A stretch of DNA of 64,000 nucleotides from Sporosarcina luteola (GTDB taxonomy: Bacteria > Bacillota > Bacilli > Bacillales_A > Planococcaceae): contig NZ_BJYL01000015.1 in NCBI RefSeq assembly GCF_007991495.1, positions 1 through 64,000 on the forward strand. The letters run 5' to 3'. The notes beneath the pieces are model-generated. The model did no database searches. It worked only from the letters and a program-made list of their open reading frames with translations, and had not been told where the DNA came from. This document shows positions 49,579-58,279 of this stretch, in pieces (the stretch's first letter is position 1; every line of letters starts with the position of its first letter). A program made the position numbers and the translations under genes.

Positions 49579-49630
49579 CATCTGATTTCATATAGTATCA
49601 ATCAAATTTAGTCAGAGCGTAGTCCTTTAT

Positions 49631-49845
49631 CTACATCTCAATGTAGTTGGCAAACTTTAAGATCGCTTCTTCTTTCGCCGTCTTCGTAACATGAGCATAG
49701 ATGTTCATTGTCGTCTGAACGTCGCTATGTCCTAAACGATCTTTCACTTCTTGGATATAGCCACGTTTAATCGCATTGCTTTACCCACAGGTCATAGACT
49801 TCCTGATATGTTTCAGCACGTTCCTGTTGGTACGTGCCGCTAGCA
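49631..49845 (-). pseudogene. Remnant of a tyrosine integrase with internal deletion
   Basis: The 3' part (49631-49770) reads RGYIQEVKDRLGHSDVQTT then MNIYAHVTKTAKEEAILKF to a stop, the C-terminal catalytic end of a phage/ICE tyrosine recombinase with LGH and the nucleophile Tyr. The 5' part (about 49786-49845), in another frame, reads TYQQERAETYQEVYDLWVKQ, like the N-terminal arm/core-binding start of such integrases. Roughly 250 codons in between are gone, so the enzyme is dead. It lies next to attL, where the integrase of an ssrA-integrated element is expected. Remaining bases of 49506-49845 hold the ssrA terminator. Confidence 0.8.
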
Positions 49846-50385
49846 TTATAATCCGAGTCTAGCACCTACTTCTGCATACTCTATATCTTTTCTTTCTGCA
49901 TTCCAATTACCCCCTGTTTGTCCGTCCCATATCGCTCCTGTTTCAACGAAACCGACAGACGCATACAACTTCCGGGCGGCTTTGTTTACCATCCAATATG
50001 ATATAGAAACTGCATCGGCTTTTCCTTGTGGAAACGACTTTATGTAATCAATAACTTTCATCATTGCTTGTTTGCCAAATCCTTTGCCTTGATGCTTTTT
50101 ATCAATCATAAAGCGATTAAGTCCATAAGTAGATTTATCTCCATATTTTTCATGTAAAATTGAACTTTCCGCCAGTTTGTAAAATCCAATATCGACATAT
50201 CCTATGACTTCATCATTGTTGCATATAGCGAAGATCATAGGAGGCTTTTCGTCGTTGAGTATCCTCACATAAGCTCTAGCCAAACAATATATGCTGGAAT
50301 CCACATTTCCTTTCTGCTCATCTGTTATGCTTAACTTCAACACTGCCTCAAAATTATCGTGGGTAATTTTTCTTAATTCAATCAT
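49846..50385 (-). CDS. GNAT family N-acetyltransferase
   Basis: 179 residues of the GNAT fold. The acetyl-CoA loop RFMIDKKHQGKGFGKQAMMKVIDYIK (about 93-117, R/Q-x-x-G-x-G/A pattern) and the C-terminal NKAARKLYASVGFVETG are visible, as in spermidine/aminoglycoside-type acetyltransferases. The target is unknown. GGGAAG precedes the ATG. It is the first intact gene of the island and ends right at the integrase remnant. Confidence 0.85.
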   Translation of the reverse strand: MIELRKITHDNFEAVLKLSITDEQKGNVDSSIYCLARAYVRILNDEKPPMIFAICNNDEVIGYVDIGFYKLAESSILHEKYGDKSTYGLNRFMIDKKHQGKGFGKQAMMKVIDYIKSFPQGKADAVSISYWMVNKAARKLYASVGFVETGAIWDGQTGGNWNAERKDIEYAEVGARLGL

Positions 50386-50652
50386 TTATCTTCCCTACTT
50401 CCGAAAATATAAATTCGCTGCATCTGCCTGTAACGCCGTTCCCGTCCCCAAGGGCAAGGGCGTTCCCCGTCCTCCGTGCCTTAACGACACCAGTATAGTA
50501 TAAAAACCCAGATGTTTCCATATGAATATTCCAAGTCCTTCTGCAGTCTGCTCGCCGCCGCCAAAAGGCTTTTCATATAGAAAGCCAAACACACGGGGTA
50601 AATCCGAATGAGCTGTTTAGCAGGTAGGGAATCAAGAGTCCTGTACTGCACA

Positions 50653-50690
50653 GAACCCTCGGAAACTCCCATTGGAGTTCCCGAGGGTTC
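50653..50690. terminator. Long inverted repeat downstream of the SDR gene
   Basis: GAACCCTCGG-ACTCC pairs with GGAGT-CCGAGGGTTC across a short loop. No T run on the minus strand, so it is a likely but not certain terminator. The remainder of 50386-50726 shows nothing coding. Confidence 0.65.
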
Positions 50691-50726
50691 AGAATTTTAC
50701 TATGGTGTTATGAAAATCTGTGTAAC

Positions 50727-51500
50727 TTATTGTTGCATTTTACCTGCAGTATAACCGCCATCTACTGCAAGTGTTACACCGCTAATTGATTTTGCAAGAT
50801 TTGAGCATAAAAATACGACAGCATTTGCTTGGTCTTCAGCAGTAGACATTCTTCCAGCTGGAAGTGATTTGAGTACGGCTTCGTATTGTTCTGGGGATGT
50901 TTTTGACCAACTTTCAATTGCAGGTGTAATGGTTGCACCCGGTGCAATAGAATTAATGGTAATGCCTTTTTGACCATATTCCAATGCAACTGATTTCGTT
51001 AAACCAGCGATAGCATGTTTAGATGCAGTATAGGGAGCCATGTTTGGTGATCCTTCAATACCAGCACCTGATGCCGTATTGACAATTGCACCGCCGCCAG
51101 TTTTCAACATTGCATTGACTTGGTGCTTGATGCAGTAAAAAGTACCATACAGATTTACTTTTAGTGTAATATCCCAATCTTTAGAATCCAATTCTCCAAT
51201 CGGTTTAAGACCTTTGTTGATACCCGCATTGTTATGTGCAAAGTCAAGCTTGCCAAATGTTTCAACTGTTTTATTTACAAGTGCAATTACTTGCTCTTCA
51301 TCACTTACGTCACATTTAATAAATGCTGCTTCGCCGCCGTTGTCTTTGATGATTTGTACAGTTTCTAGTCCTGCTTCTTCGCTTACATCAGAAATCATTA
51401 CCTTTGCGCCTGCTTTTGCTAATGCAACTGCAGCTGCTCTACCGATTCCAGACCCTGATGCTGTGACTAATCCTGCTTTACCTTCCATAATTCCTACCAT
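50727..51500 (-). CDS. Short-chain dehydrogenase/reductase
   Basis: 257-residue SDR with a Rossmann N terminus (GLVTASGSGIGRAAA, where the usual TG is TAS), HNNAGI, catalytic NTASGAG Ser and YTASK Tyr-Lys, and the C-terminal GVTLAVDGGYTAG. Asp in MISDVSE suggests NAD preference. AAGGAG is eight bases before ATG at 51500; a GTG nine bases upstream is in frame. Substrate unknown. Same strand and 50 bases from ndh. Confidence 0.9.
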   Translation of the reverse strand: MVGIMEGKAGLVTASGSGIGRAAAVALAKAGAKVMISDVSEEAGLETVQIIKDNGGEAAFIKCDVSDEEQVIALVNKTVETFGKLDFAHNNAGINKGLKPIGELDSKDWDITLKVNLYGTFYCIKHQVNAMLKTGGGAIVNTASGAGIEGSPNMAPYTASKHAIAGLTKSVALEYGQKGITINSIAPGATITPAIESWSKTSPEQYEAVLKSLPAGRMSTAEDQANAVVFLCSNLAKSISGVTLAVDGGYTAGKMQQ

Positions 51501-51549
51501 GAAAAACACTCCTTTTTTTCCTGAATTACAATACGAACCATTTATCCCG

Positions 51550-52731
51550 TTAATAAGCTAAACTAAATAACCCGTTAATATGTGTTAAATAACGTACGTT
51601 ACTCGCTTCCTTCATTAAAGAAGCAGGTAAACCTTTAAGTGCTATATTGTTAGCTCCGATTGAAGCCACGCCGTCTTTACGACCAAGGCTTGCCAATGTA
51701 CCGGAGTTTGTTGGATTAAATGCTTCTAACGTTTTTCCTTGTAAATACGCATATAAGTTATATCCTACAAGCTCACCCATTTGCCAAGCATTTTGTGCAG
51801 TAGGGGCGTATGGACGACCACCTTCAGAAGGGAAGGCAACCGCACTGTCACCTACAACGAATACATCTGGATGTGAGCTTGATTGGAGAAACTCATTAAC
51901 CGTAGCACGACCGCGATCTACTGCAAGTTCTGATTCACTAACCAATGGATTACCCGCTACTCCTCCTGTCCATACAAATGTATTTGCTACAATTGTACGG
52001 CCATCTTTCAAGGAAATTTCATTACCACTCACATTTGTTACAGGTAGTCCCAATAAGAATTCTACCCCACGTGCCTCTAGGCTTGCAGTGGCACGCTCGA
52101 TTAAATGATCTGGTAATACTGGCAATACTTTTGGACCGGCTTCAACAAGTTTGATCTTCAATTCTTTTGGATCTACACCAAAACCTTTTGCGATTTTTGG
52201 CATATGGTCAACAATTTCTCCGACTAATTCAATACCGGTTAAACCGCCACCACCGATTACAATCGTTGCATCGGCTTCATTTTTAGATTTTGCGTATTCA
52301 CTGATTTTACCTACGATATGATTGTAGATTTTAGTAGCATCATTTACTGATTTTAACACCATGCTATTTTCTTCAAGCCCTGGTATGCCAAAGTAAGCTG
52401 TTACACTGCCTAATGCCACCACAAGTGCATCATATTTTATAGTCGAACCATCAGAAACCTTTACCTCTTTCTTATCGACTGAGAAAGATTCGACCTTTGC
52501 TATTTTTAGATCGATATCTTTTCCTTTGAAAAGCTTTTCTAAAGGTATTGAAACGGCCTTTTCAGAGATGGTCCCACCTGCAAGTCGATGCAATTCAGTA
52601 ATTATCTGGTGTGTTGGATATTGATTGATAACAGTAATTGTAGCGTCATCACTTGATAAATAGTTGCGGACAGTTACAGCAGTAAGAAGACCACCATATC
52701 CTGCGCCTAAAATTACAATGCGTTTTGACAT
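51550..52731 (-). CDS. ndh: Type II NADH dehydrogenase
   Basis: 393 residues; a membrane-associated flavoenzyme passing electrons from NADH to quinone. FAD site VILGAGYGGLLTA (about 6-18), NADH site IVIGGGGLTGIELVGE (about 157-172), and the FAD-contacting VFVVGDSAVAF and PTAQNAWQMGE. It follows a DUF1641 gene, exactly as in the B. subtilis yjlC-ndh operon (Rex-controlled there); I found no clear Rex box. It sits inside the att-flanked segment, so it may be an extra or relocated copy. Confidence 0.92.
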   Translation of the reverse strand: MSKRIVILGAGYGGLLTAVTVRNYLSSDDATITVINQYPTHQIITELHRLAGGTISEKAVSIPLEKLFKGKDIDLKIAKVESFSVDKKEVKVSDGSTIKYDALVVALGSVTAYFGIPGLEENSMVLKSVNDATKIYNHIVGKISEYAKSKNEADATIVIGGGGLTGIELVGEIVDHMPKIAKGFGVDPKELKIKLVEAGPKVLPVLPDHLIERATASLEARGVEFLLGLPVTNVSGNEISLKDGRTIVANTFVWTGGVAGNPLVSESELAVDRGRATVNEFLQSSSHPDVFVVGDSAVAFPSEGGRPYAPTAQNAWQMGELVGYNLYAYLQGKTLEAFNPTNSGTLASLGRKDGVASIGANNIALKGLPASLMKEASNVRYLTHINGLFSLAY

Positions 52732-52769
52732 TTTGTTATCCCCTTTTTTATCGTCTTGTAGTAGAAGAA

Positions 52770-53213
52770 TTATCTTCTGCTGTCACGTTCAGCTGCTACT
52801 TGCAGATATGAATTCACAAAACGGAAAAGCTTTTGAGCTTGTGGATCTTTCATCATTTTTAGAAGACCAAAAAGACCAATCACTTCGGTACTATCCTCGG
52901 CACGGTCTTTGGCTTCGATCATTGTAGCTGCAATATTTTTTACAGAGTCTTTTACCGGTTCGCCAATTTCTTTAATGAAACCAACTGTGTCATTTAGTAA
53001 TACATCATCGGTTGCAACAGATTGAGCAAAATCATAGGATTTATTCAAAATGTTGAGAAGCTCGGTTAGTTTCGGTAATTGTTCTACTAAAGCAGTTAAT
53101 GACTCTTGCACTTCAGGTTTTAATAGCTGAACAAGAACATCTAGTTTTTCTTGATTTGAAGGTACATTCACGATTTCTTCAGCAGGATTGATTGCGTTAT
53201 TCTGTGAGGTCAT
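52770..53213 (-). CDS. yjlC: DUF1641 protein YjlC-like
   Basis: 147 residues, mostly helical, with the DUF1641 core (about 85-135): KDSVKNIAATMIEAKDRAEDSTEVIGLFGLLKMMKDPQAQKLFRFVNSYL. AAGGAG precedes the ATG. Operon partner of ndh; related DUF1641 proteins also accompany formate dehydrogenases. The function is not known; an accessory to electron entry is inferred from context. Confidence 0.85.
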   Translation of the reverse strand: MTSQNNAINPAEEIVNVPSNQEKLDVLVQLLKPEVQESLTALVEQLPKLTELLNILNKSYDFAQSVATDDVLLNDTVGFIKEIGEPVKDSVKNIAATMIEAKDRAEDSTEVIGLFGLLKMMKDPQAQKLFRFVNSYLQVAAERDSRR

Positions 53214-53677
53214 TTGCGATTCTCCTTTGTTTTAGTTAAATTAAACTGATCCTTACATCAGCAATAAATCAAATTATTGTTGAAAGACAACACGGAAGAA
53301 AGCAGCAGCTAAGTTTTCCATTGAACAATATACGCCCATCTACAAGTAAAATCAAATATATAATTCGATATCTAATTATTTGTCGGTGAAATACATCCTT
53401 CGAAAATTTATGCATTAACTATTCATAATATCTTCAATTTCTAATGGATTATGCGCCTCTTCAGTTTAATAGCTGTAGAGGCTACTTTTATGGAGGAAAG
53501 GGAGGTATGGACGTTATTTTTCATAAAATGGACAATAAGTAAAAAAAATATTTGTCAAGCAAGTATTTGAGATTGTAATTTGCAATCGAATTTTATAGAA
53601 TAACAAACATAGTTCAATTAAAGTACTTTGATTAAACTACAATTCGTGAAAATTGGGATGTAGAAAGGAAATCGTAA
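53214..53677. other. Divergent intergenic region yjlC / permease
   Basis: 464 bp of AT-rich sequence that must hold two divergent promoters. I see GATTG-N7-CAATC (53571-53587), with TTGTCA at 53552, and no convincing -10 for either gene. No open frame or repeat is convincing. Confidence 0.4.
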
Positions 53678-54838
53678 ATGAAATTTAGAGAGTTTTTAAA
53701 AGGTAAAGGTGCTGCCTCCGCAATATTTATGGGGGTTTTATATGCAGTTTGTATGTTAGGGATCTTTTTGCCAGGTTACACGGCAATTCCAGGAAATATC
53801 GATCAACTGCCAATTGCTATTATTAATGATGACGAAGGAGAATTTGGGGGACAAATTGCAGAGAGCCTAGAAGAACAACTCCCATTCGAGAACATAAAAA
53901 CAGATGTTTCGAATAAAGTAGCTTTGGAAGACTTAGAAGATAACGAATTAGCTTTAGTTATTCATATTCCAAAAACGTTTTCAGCTGATTTGAAAAATAG
54001 TGAAGGCCCATCAAGCATTGAGTTCACTCTCAATGAAGCTGGAGCAACAGTTGTAGCCTCTTCAATGAATCAAGTTGTTTCTCAAATTAATGCACAATTA
54101 AGTGCACAATTCTCGCAGCAAACAGCACAAGGCATCTTAATGAACTTTAATGTGCCTGAAAAGCAAGCAAAGGAAATGGCGGAGAAAATTGAAAACAGCT
54201 ATGTAAGTAATGTTGTTACAATCAATGACATTCCAGATGGTATGCATAATAATATGCTGCCCATGTTCTTAACGATGGCCTTATATGTAGGGGCAATGAT
54301 TGCAGCGATGCAATTAGTGGGAGCGTTTAAAGCGAATCGCGGGAAAGCTACGAAAACACGTTTATTCATCTACGTGCAATTAACAGCCATCATCGTTGGA
54401 CTAATTGCTGGTTTAGTTTCAACAATAATAGTGATGGGGATTAATGATTTAAGCGGGGATTTATTCCTGAAGATTTTCGGGCAGCAAATCTTGAATTATT
54501 GGGTAAGCTTTAACTTCACAGCAACTGTCATCTTCTTGTTTGGAGAAGCGGGTATGGTTTTAAATATCCCGATCCTATTAGTTCAGACACTTGCAAATGG
54601 AGCAGTCATTCCACGTGCCATGATGTATGCGCCTTATAAGTGGGCAAGCCATATTTCACCAATGTATTACTCGGTGCAAGCTTATTTTGCGAATCTTTTT
54701 GGTAGCGCAAGTGTAAGCCATTATTTGTTAGGATTAGCTGTAGTTGGACTTGTCGCGATGGTAATAAACATTGTTATCGTGTGGAAATTACACAAACCAC
54801 TGCCAAGAGAGCAGTCAATCGAAACTGCAAGAATGTAA
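53678..54838 (+). CDS. YhgE/Pip-like ABC-2 membrane protein
   Basis: 386 residues: one N-terminal membrane segment (about 13-33, LPGYTAIPGNIDQLPIAIINDDEG follows), an extracytoplasmic domain (about 40-190) and five C-terminal membrane segments. This is the YhgE/Pip plan seen in phage-infection proteins and ABC-2 type exporters that lack their own ATPase gene. AAAGGA precedes the ATG. The next gene is a PadR repressor, suggesting an inducible efflux unit like many PadR-permease pairs. Confidence 0.85.
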   Translation: MKFREFLKGKGAASAIFMGVLYAVCMLGIFLPGYTAIPGNIDQLPIAIINDDEGEFGGQIAESLEEQLPFENIKTDVSNKVALEDLEDNELALVIHIPKTFSADLKNSEGPSSIEFTLNEAGATVVASSMNQVVSQINAQLSAQFSQQTAQGILMNFNVPEKQAKEMAEKIENSYVSNVVTINDIPDGMHNNMLPMFLTMALYVGAMIAAMQLVGAFKANRGKATKTRLFIYVQLTAIIVGLIAGLVSTIIVMGINDLSGDLFLKIFGQQILNYWVSFNFTATVIFLFGEAGMVLNIPILLVQTLANGAVIPRAMMYAPYKWASHISPMYYSVQAYFANLFGSASVSHYLLGLAVVGLVAMVINIVIVWKLHKPLPREQSIETARM

Positions 54839-54904
54839 AAACTGCTGAAGTAAATGATTAGTTTTGATAGAATGGAACTAATATTTACCGAAGGAGCTGA
54901 AAAA

Positions 54905-55444
54905 ATGGCGATTCAAATTTTTATCCTGACTAAGCTTATGGAAGAAAATAATTACCCTTATAAATTGAAGAAACAAATCGCAGAATTACAGCCTCTAGAG
55001 ACGATCAATGGTTTGACTGAAAGCAAGTTGTATTACCATTTTGAATCATTAGCAAAGCAAGGCTTCATTGAGGTAAAAGAAATCATTAAAGAAGAGCATC
55101 GACCAGATAAACAAGTATTTGCAATTACTGAAAAAGGTAAGGAAGTCTTACCGAAAAAGATTTATAAACTTTTTGAAAACGCAGAGACAATCGGAGATAT
55201 GGTTATTGGTTTAGCCAATTTGAAATATGTGGATCGTGATAAAGTCATCGGTATTTTAGAGAAAAAGGTAAACGGGATAAAAATGACTTGGGACAAGATG
55301 TCCAAATTCGAGAGTCGACATTTTATTGAACCAGGGCAAGAAGTATTAGCAGACTTTATTGGCGATTATGCGAACTATAGAATAAATTCCTCAATACAGT
55401 ATTTTGAAAGATTAATTAAACATATTCAAAAAGAGGAAATATAG
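54905..55444 (+). CDS. PadR-family transcriptional regulator
   Basis: 179 residues: winged helix at about 1-85 (IQIFILTKLMEENNYPYKLKKQI ... LTESKLYYHFESLAKQGFIEV) and a C-terminal helical dimerisation part (about 95-179). The frame is open from 54854, but ATG at 54905 follows AAGGAG with good spacing. It probably controls the upstream permease and itself; ligand unknown. Confidence 0.88.
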   Translation: MAIQIFILTKLMEENNYPYKLKKQIAELQPLETINGLTESKLYYHFESLAKQGFIEVKEIIKEEHRPDKQVFAITEKGKEVLPKKIYKLFENAETIGDMVIGLANLKYVDRDKVIGILEKKVNGIKMTWDKMSKFESRHFIEPGQEVLADFIGDYANYRINSSIQYFERLIKHIQKEEI

Positions 55445-55614
55445 GAAGTGGGGTCGTCTAAAAAGTCATATTGGAACGTTCTCATTACGAATAGGATAAC
55501 GATTTCTTGATATGACCAACGCAGGAGCAAGGTATGTCAATAGTGGAGGGAATCAAGTACTCATTGAAGCTAAATTGATATAGAACCCGGCACTATAGGG
55601 GAATGTGAGACACC

Positions 55615-55639
55615 GGTTCGACTCCCGTTGTCTCCATAG
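55615..55639 (+). other. attR: diverged copy of the ssrA 3' end
   Basis: GGTTCGACTCCCG + TTGTCTCCATAG repeats 49484-49508 with two changes (CC to TT). It marks the right edge of the 6.1-kb island. The rest of 55445-55817 has no gene or clear structure. Confidence 0.78.
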
Positions 55640-55817
55640 ACCTTATGGAAAACAGCTTTTCAAGTTCATCTAAAGTAAGAAGCATATTAGAATTAAAGTT
55701 TCTAGACCATAAATAGATACACCAATAAAGGTAAAAGGTATACTTCACTATAGAAGGTGCATTATATTTGTTGAATAGGATCTCGTGAAGCCGAGAAAAG
55801 AAAAGTAGGTGAACATA

Positions 55818-55967
55818 ATGGGGAAATATCAGTTGGATAACAAAGGTAAATCAGCTGTAACTAAATATCATGAAAAAAACAAGCCTGCCAAATTTGATAA
55901 AAAGCAGCAACTTGAAAAAATACGTGCGGAGTATTTGAAGAAAAAGCAAAAACAAACAGAGAAATAA
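55818..55967 (+). CDS. Small basic protein of unknown function
   Basis: 49 residues, very Lys-rich: MGKYQLDNKGKSAVTKYHEK followed by NKPAKFDKKQQLEKIRAEYL and a Lys/Gln tail. TAGGTGA precedes the ATG and a terminator follows, both supporting a real gene. I do not recognise the family with confidence; the composition suggests a nucleic-acid or ribosome contact, which is inference only. Confidence 0.7.
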   Translation: MGKYQLDNKGKSAVTKYHEKNKPAKFDKKQQLEKIRAEYLKKKQKQTEK

Positions 55968-55975
55968 TATGAATG

Positions 55976-56011
55976 AAAACATAGGAAGACTAAATTCTCC
56001 CTATGTTTTTC
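55976..56011 (+). terminator. Terminator after the small basic gene
   Basis: AAACATAGG pairs with CCTATGTTT, followed by T run. Confidence 0.85.
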
Positions 56012-56109
56012 TTATTTGAAGCTCTTTTTTAAAATGATAATATGGTTTATTATTCTCCATGAATATAAGATCTGGTGAATGCCTGAAGATCTTCTGTTAC
56101 TGACTAATT

Positions 56110-56205
56110 GTGGCGGATAGCTCTTGGATAGTTGGCTAACGGTAACGGCGGCCTCCCAGGTCTACGATTGAGACAGACAACCAGGAAAACGCGAATAGCC
56201 TAACT
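56110..56205 (+). pseudogene. Possible remnant of a tmRNA internal region
   Basis: AGTTGGCTAACGGTAACGG followed by CGGCCTCCC and ACCAGGAAAACGCG resembles the stretch of ssrA at 49354-49415 (AGTGGGATACGGTAACGGT, CGCCTCCTG, ATCAGGATAGCGC). It carries no tag frame and lies beyond attR. It may be left from an earlier insertion that carried an ssrA segment. By-eye alignment only. Confidence 0.4.
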
Positions 56206-56209
56206 GGGC

Positions 56210-56794
56210 TTAATATATAGAGATTACATTCCCTTCTGCATCAATACCACGGAAGCTAAAACCTCCTACGTCGACACTAGGAATCAAGGTATAATGTGCA
56301 GCAACGCCATTCTCCACATCCAGTTCTATAAATATAGTTGATTGTTCTTCTACTTCTATTAATGATAAATCTTTCTTTTCTAAATTTGATTCATTACTAA
56401 CAATCACTTTTACAATGCCTTTATCAAAAACATCTGCCGCAAAAAGTGTATAGTAAATTCCCGCTTCCTGATGAGTTGCCGCCCAAGTTATATTCATCTT
56501 CTTATTTGATGAGTTAATATCTATCCCACCGACTAAGATAGAACGATACAGAAACCAAAAGTTATTTTCTATGAGTTTGATATATTTATTTTGACCAGTA
56601 TCCAAAATAATAACCTTTTTGTTTTTGAAATCCTTTTCAAAGACGACAATCCCATCTTGATTTGGAAATGTATTTCTAATCGCAGAACGCTCTGTCCAAA
56701 AATACCCTCCTAAGAAGAAAGGTGCGAAATAAATTATTATCAGTAGTATGAAGATGATAAAATGGTGTTTTTTAAAAAAGACGTTTCCTTTCAT
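56210..56794 (-). CDS. Membrane-anchored protein of unknown function
   Basis: 194 residues: positively charged start, one membrane segment (about 13-34, FIIFILLIIIYFAPFFLGGYFW), then an extracytoplasmic beta-rich domain with no Cys and no motif I know. GGAGGTGA precedes the ATG. It stands alone in AT-rich sequence. No function can be proposed. Confidence 0.7.
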   Translation of the reverse strand: MKGNVFFKKHHFIIFILLIIIYFAPFFLGGYFWTERSAIRNTFPNQDGIVVFEKDFKNKKVIILDTGQNKYIKLIENNFWFLYRSILVGGIDINSSNKKMNITWAATHQEAGIYYTLFAADVFDKGIVKVIVSNESNLEKKDLSLIEVEEQSTIFIELDVENGVAAHYTLIPSVDVGGFSFRGIDAEGNVISIY

Positions 56795-57002
56795 TCTAGC
56801 GTCACCTCCCCAAGCAAATATTTAGTTCCCACTATGTACTCTTACTTTTTACTTTAACTAACTTGCCTCTCTAGTTGATGATTATAATTTAGCGAATCTT
56901 TAATTTACCTTACCATAGATCTACCAAACTATTACATCAACTTTTTAGCAGTAGAGAATTGATCTGCTAAGCCAGATTGATGAAAAGAGAAACTGCTCGC
57001 AA

Positions 57003-57243
57003 TTCGGCAAATGATTTTTGCTTATGCGCCCGAAATGGAAGAAGAGATTCGCTATAAGATGTTGAATTATGGGAAAGAAGATTTCTATGTGTTGCGTTAA
57101 ATACGCAAAACATTATGTCAGCCTCTTGTAGGTACTACCGATAAAGTGGAAAATGCAGTAGCTCTATTAGCGGACTATAATTATGGAAAAGGTTGCATTC
57201 GTGTCAAAAAATTGATAAAGATAGAAGATAGGGCTTGTTGATG
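57003..57243 (+). pseudogene. Broken DUF1801-like gene
   Basis: One frame reads MIFAYAPEMEEEIRYKMLNYGKEDFYVL up to a stop at about 57099; a shifted frame continues VKYAKHYVSL and a third gives KVENAVALLADYNYGKGCIRVKKL. In order these match the DUF1801 pattern (substrate helix, strand, C-terminal GKGCIRFKKL-type motif). At least two frameshifts and a missing N terminus show decay. The rest of 56795-57313 shows nothing else. Confidence 0.55.
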
Positions 57244-57313
57244 GCTAATACAACAAACGGAGCCGGATAGAAGGAGAAGAAAAAATAATCTAGAGTTTAT
57301 GAGGTGTTGTTAA

Positions 57314-57652
57314 GTGGTACATCAAATGGGATTGTATGGTGAATATTTTCACGCAATTAGAGAAAGAAAAAAGACAGTAGAAGTCCGATTGAACGATGAA
57401 AAGAGAAGAAAAATCAAAGTTGGAGATACAATAGAATTTATAAAGGTTCCCCAACAAGATGAAACTATAATTGTACAGGTAACGGATCTTAGAAGTTATG
57501 ATACTTTTGAAGCAATGTACAATGATATTCCTCTTAAGGATTTTGATTGTGAAGGTTGGACAATGAAAGAAATGATAGATGGAACATATGAAATATACAC
57601 CCCTGAGGCAGAAAAGGAATGGGGTACATTAGCAATTATGATTCAATATTAA
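57314..57652 (+). CDS. ASCH-domain protein
   Basis: 112 residues forming a single ASCH (PUA-like) fold: MGLYGEYFHAIRERKKTVEVRLNDEKRRKIKVGDTIEFIK is the typical start with the K-T-x-E-x-R motif, and the C terminus has EKEWGTLAIMIQY. ASCH proteins bind RNA or modified nucleosides; some are amidohydrolases or RNases. GTG at 57314 is seven bases after GAGGTG. Confidence 0.85.
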   Translation: MVHQMGLYGEYFHAIRERKKTVEVRLNDEKRRKIKVGDTIEFIKVPQQDETIIVQVTDLRSYDTFEAMYNDIPLKDFDCEGWTMKEMIDGTYEIYTPEAEKEWGTLAIMIQY

Positions 57653-57744
57653 AGTGGCATTTATTCAGTTAAAGGGGCTTTAACGCCATAAGAAGCACCC
57701 GTTTTTCATTATCGGGCCAAGCAAAAGAGGGGGAGTATTGAAAG

Positions 57745-58002
57745 GTGCCGAAACATTATGTTGCAGTGACGTATGATCTCTGCAAGCACAACGATTTCTG
57801 TGTAGATATGAATGAGTATATTTTAGATGCTTCCGTTGACATGGAGAAGCAAGTGAGGAAATTCGCAGAAAAAGATGTGGCTTCCTTAGTTAAAGTTTAT
57901 GAATCAGATACAAATGACATTGAGGAATTAAAAAAGTTTTGGGAATTAAAAATGTACAAGGAATATACATTTAGTGAGTATGAATGTGGTTGTGAACAGT
58001 AG
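57745..58002 (+). CDS. Small hypothetical protein, Cys-containing
   Basis: 85 residues with no membrane segment; Cys at about 13 and 19 and a C-terminal ECGCEQ could bind metal. GAGGGGGAG precedes the GTG start, which supports translation. Not recognised. Its neighbours are accessory genes with no shared function. Confidence 0.6.
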   Translation: MPKHYVAVTYDLCKHNDFCVDMNEYILDASVDMEKQVRKFAEKDVASLVKVYESDTNDIEELKKFWELKMYKEYTFSEYECGCEQ

Positions 58003-58049
58003 TCCGCTAGGGTGTAATTGGACACGATTCTGGGATAGCATTTTCTGTG

Positions 58050-58165
58050 TAGATTGAAGCGGAAGACGTCAGCTCTCAATGCTTTGCTTTTGTTCGCGAA
58101 AGCCATGCTTCGTGACGACTATTCCGCGGGATTTAGCGTGAAAGAAAATGTTGATTGAACAGCGG
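58050..58165. repeat. Degenerate copy of the dispersed palindromic element
   Basis: GATTGAAGCGGAAG at the left and TTCCGCGG near the right resemble the ends of the 6166 and 43198 elements, but the centre differs. The surrounding gap 58003-58279 has nothing else visible. Confidence 0.45.
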
Positions 58166-58279
58166 GTTGCCGTGCCTCGTTCTCATCGGTTTTATACTAT
58201 GAAAACTACAAAACCAGCTCCAATCATTAACGTAAAGTGATTGGATCCGGTTCTTTGCTTATGACGGATGCATATCCAT

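Noticed and set aside
50395..50672. Open frames downstream of the GNAT gene
   Set aside because: Low-quality composition, no start signals and an inverted repeat; treated as non-coding.
53214..53677. Rex operator upstream of yjlC-ndh
   Set aside because: No TTGTGAA/TTCACAA pair could be found by eye, so Rex control is not claimed.
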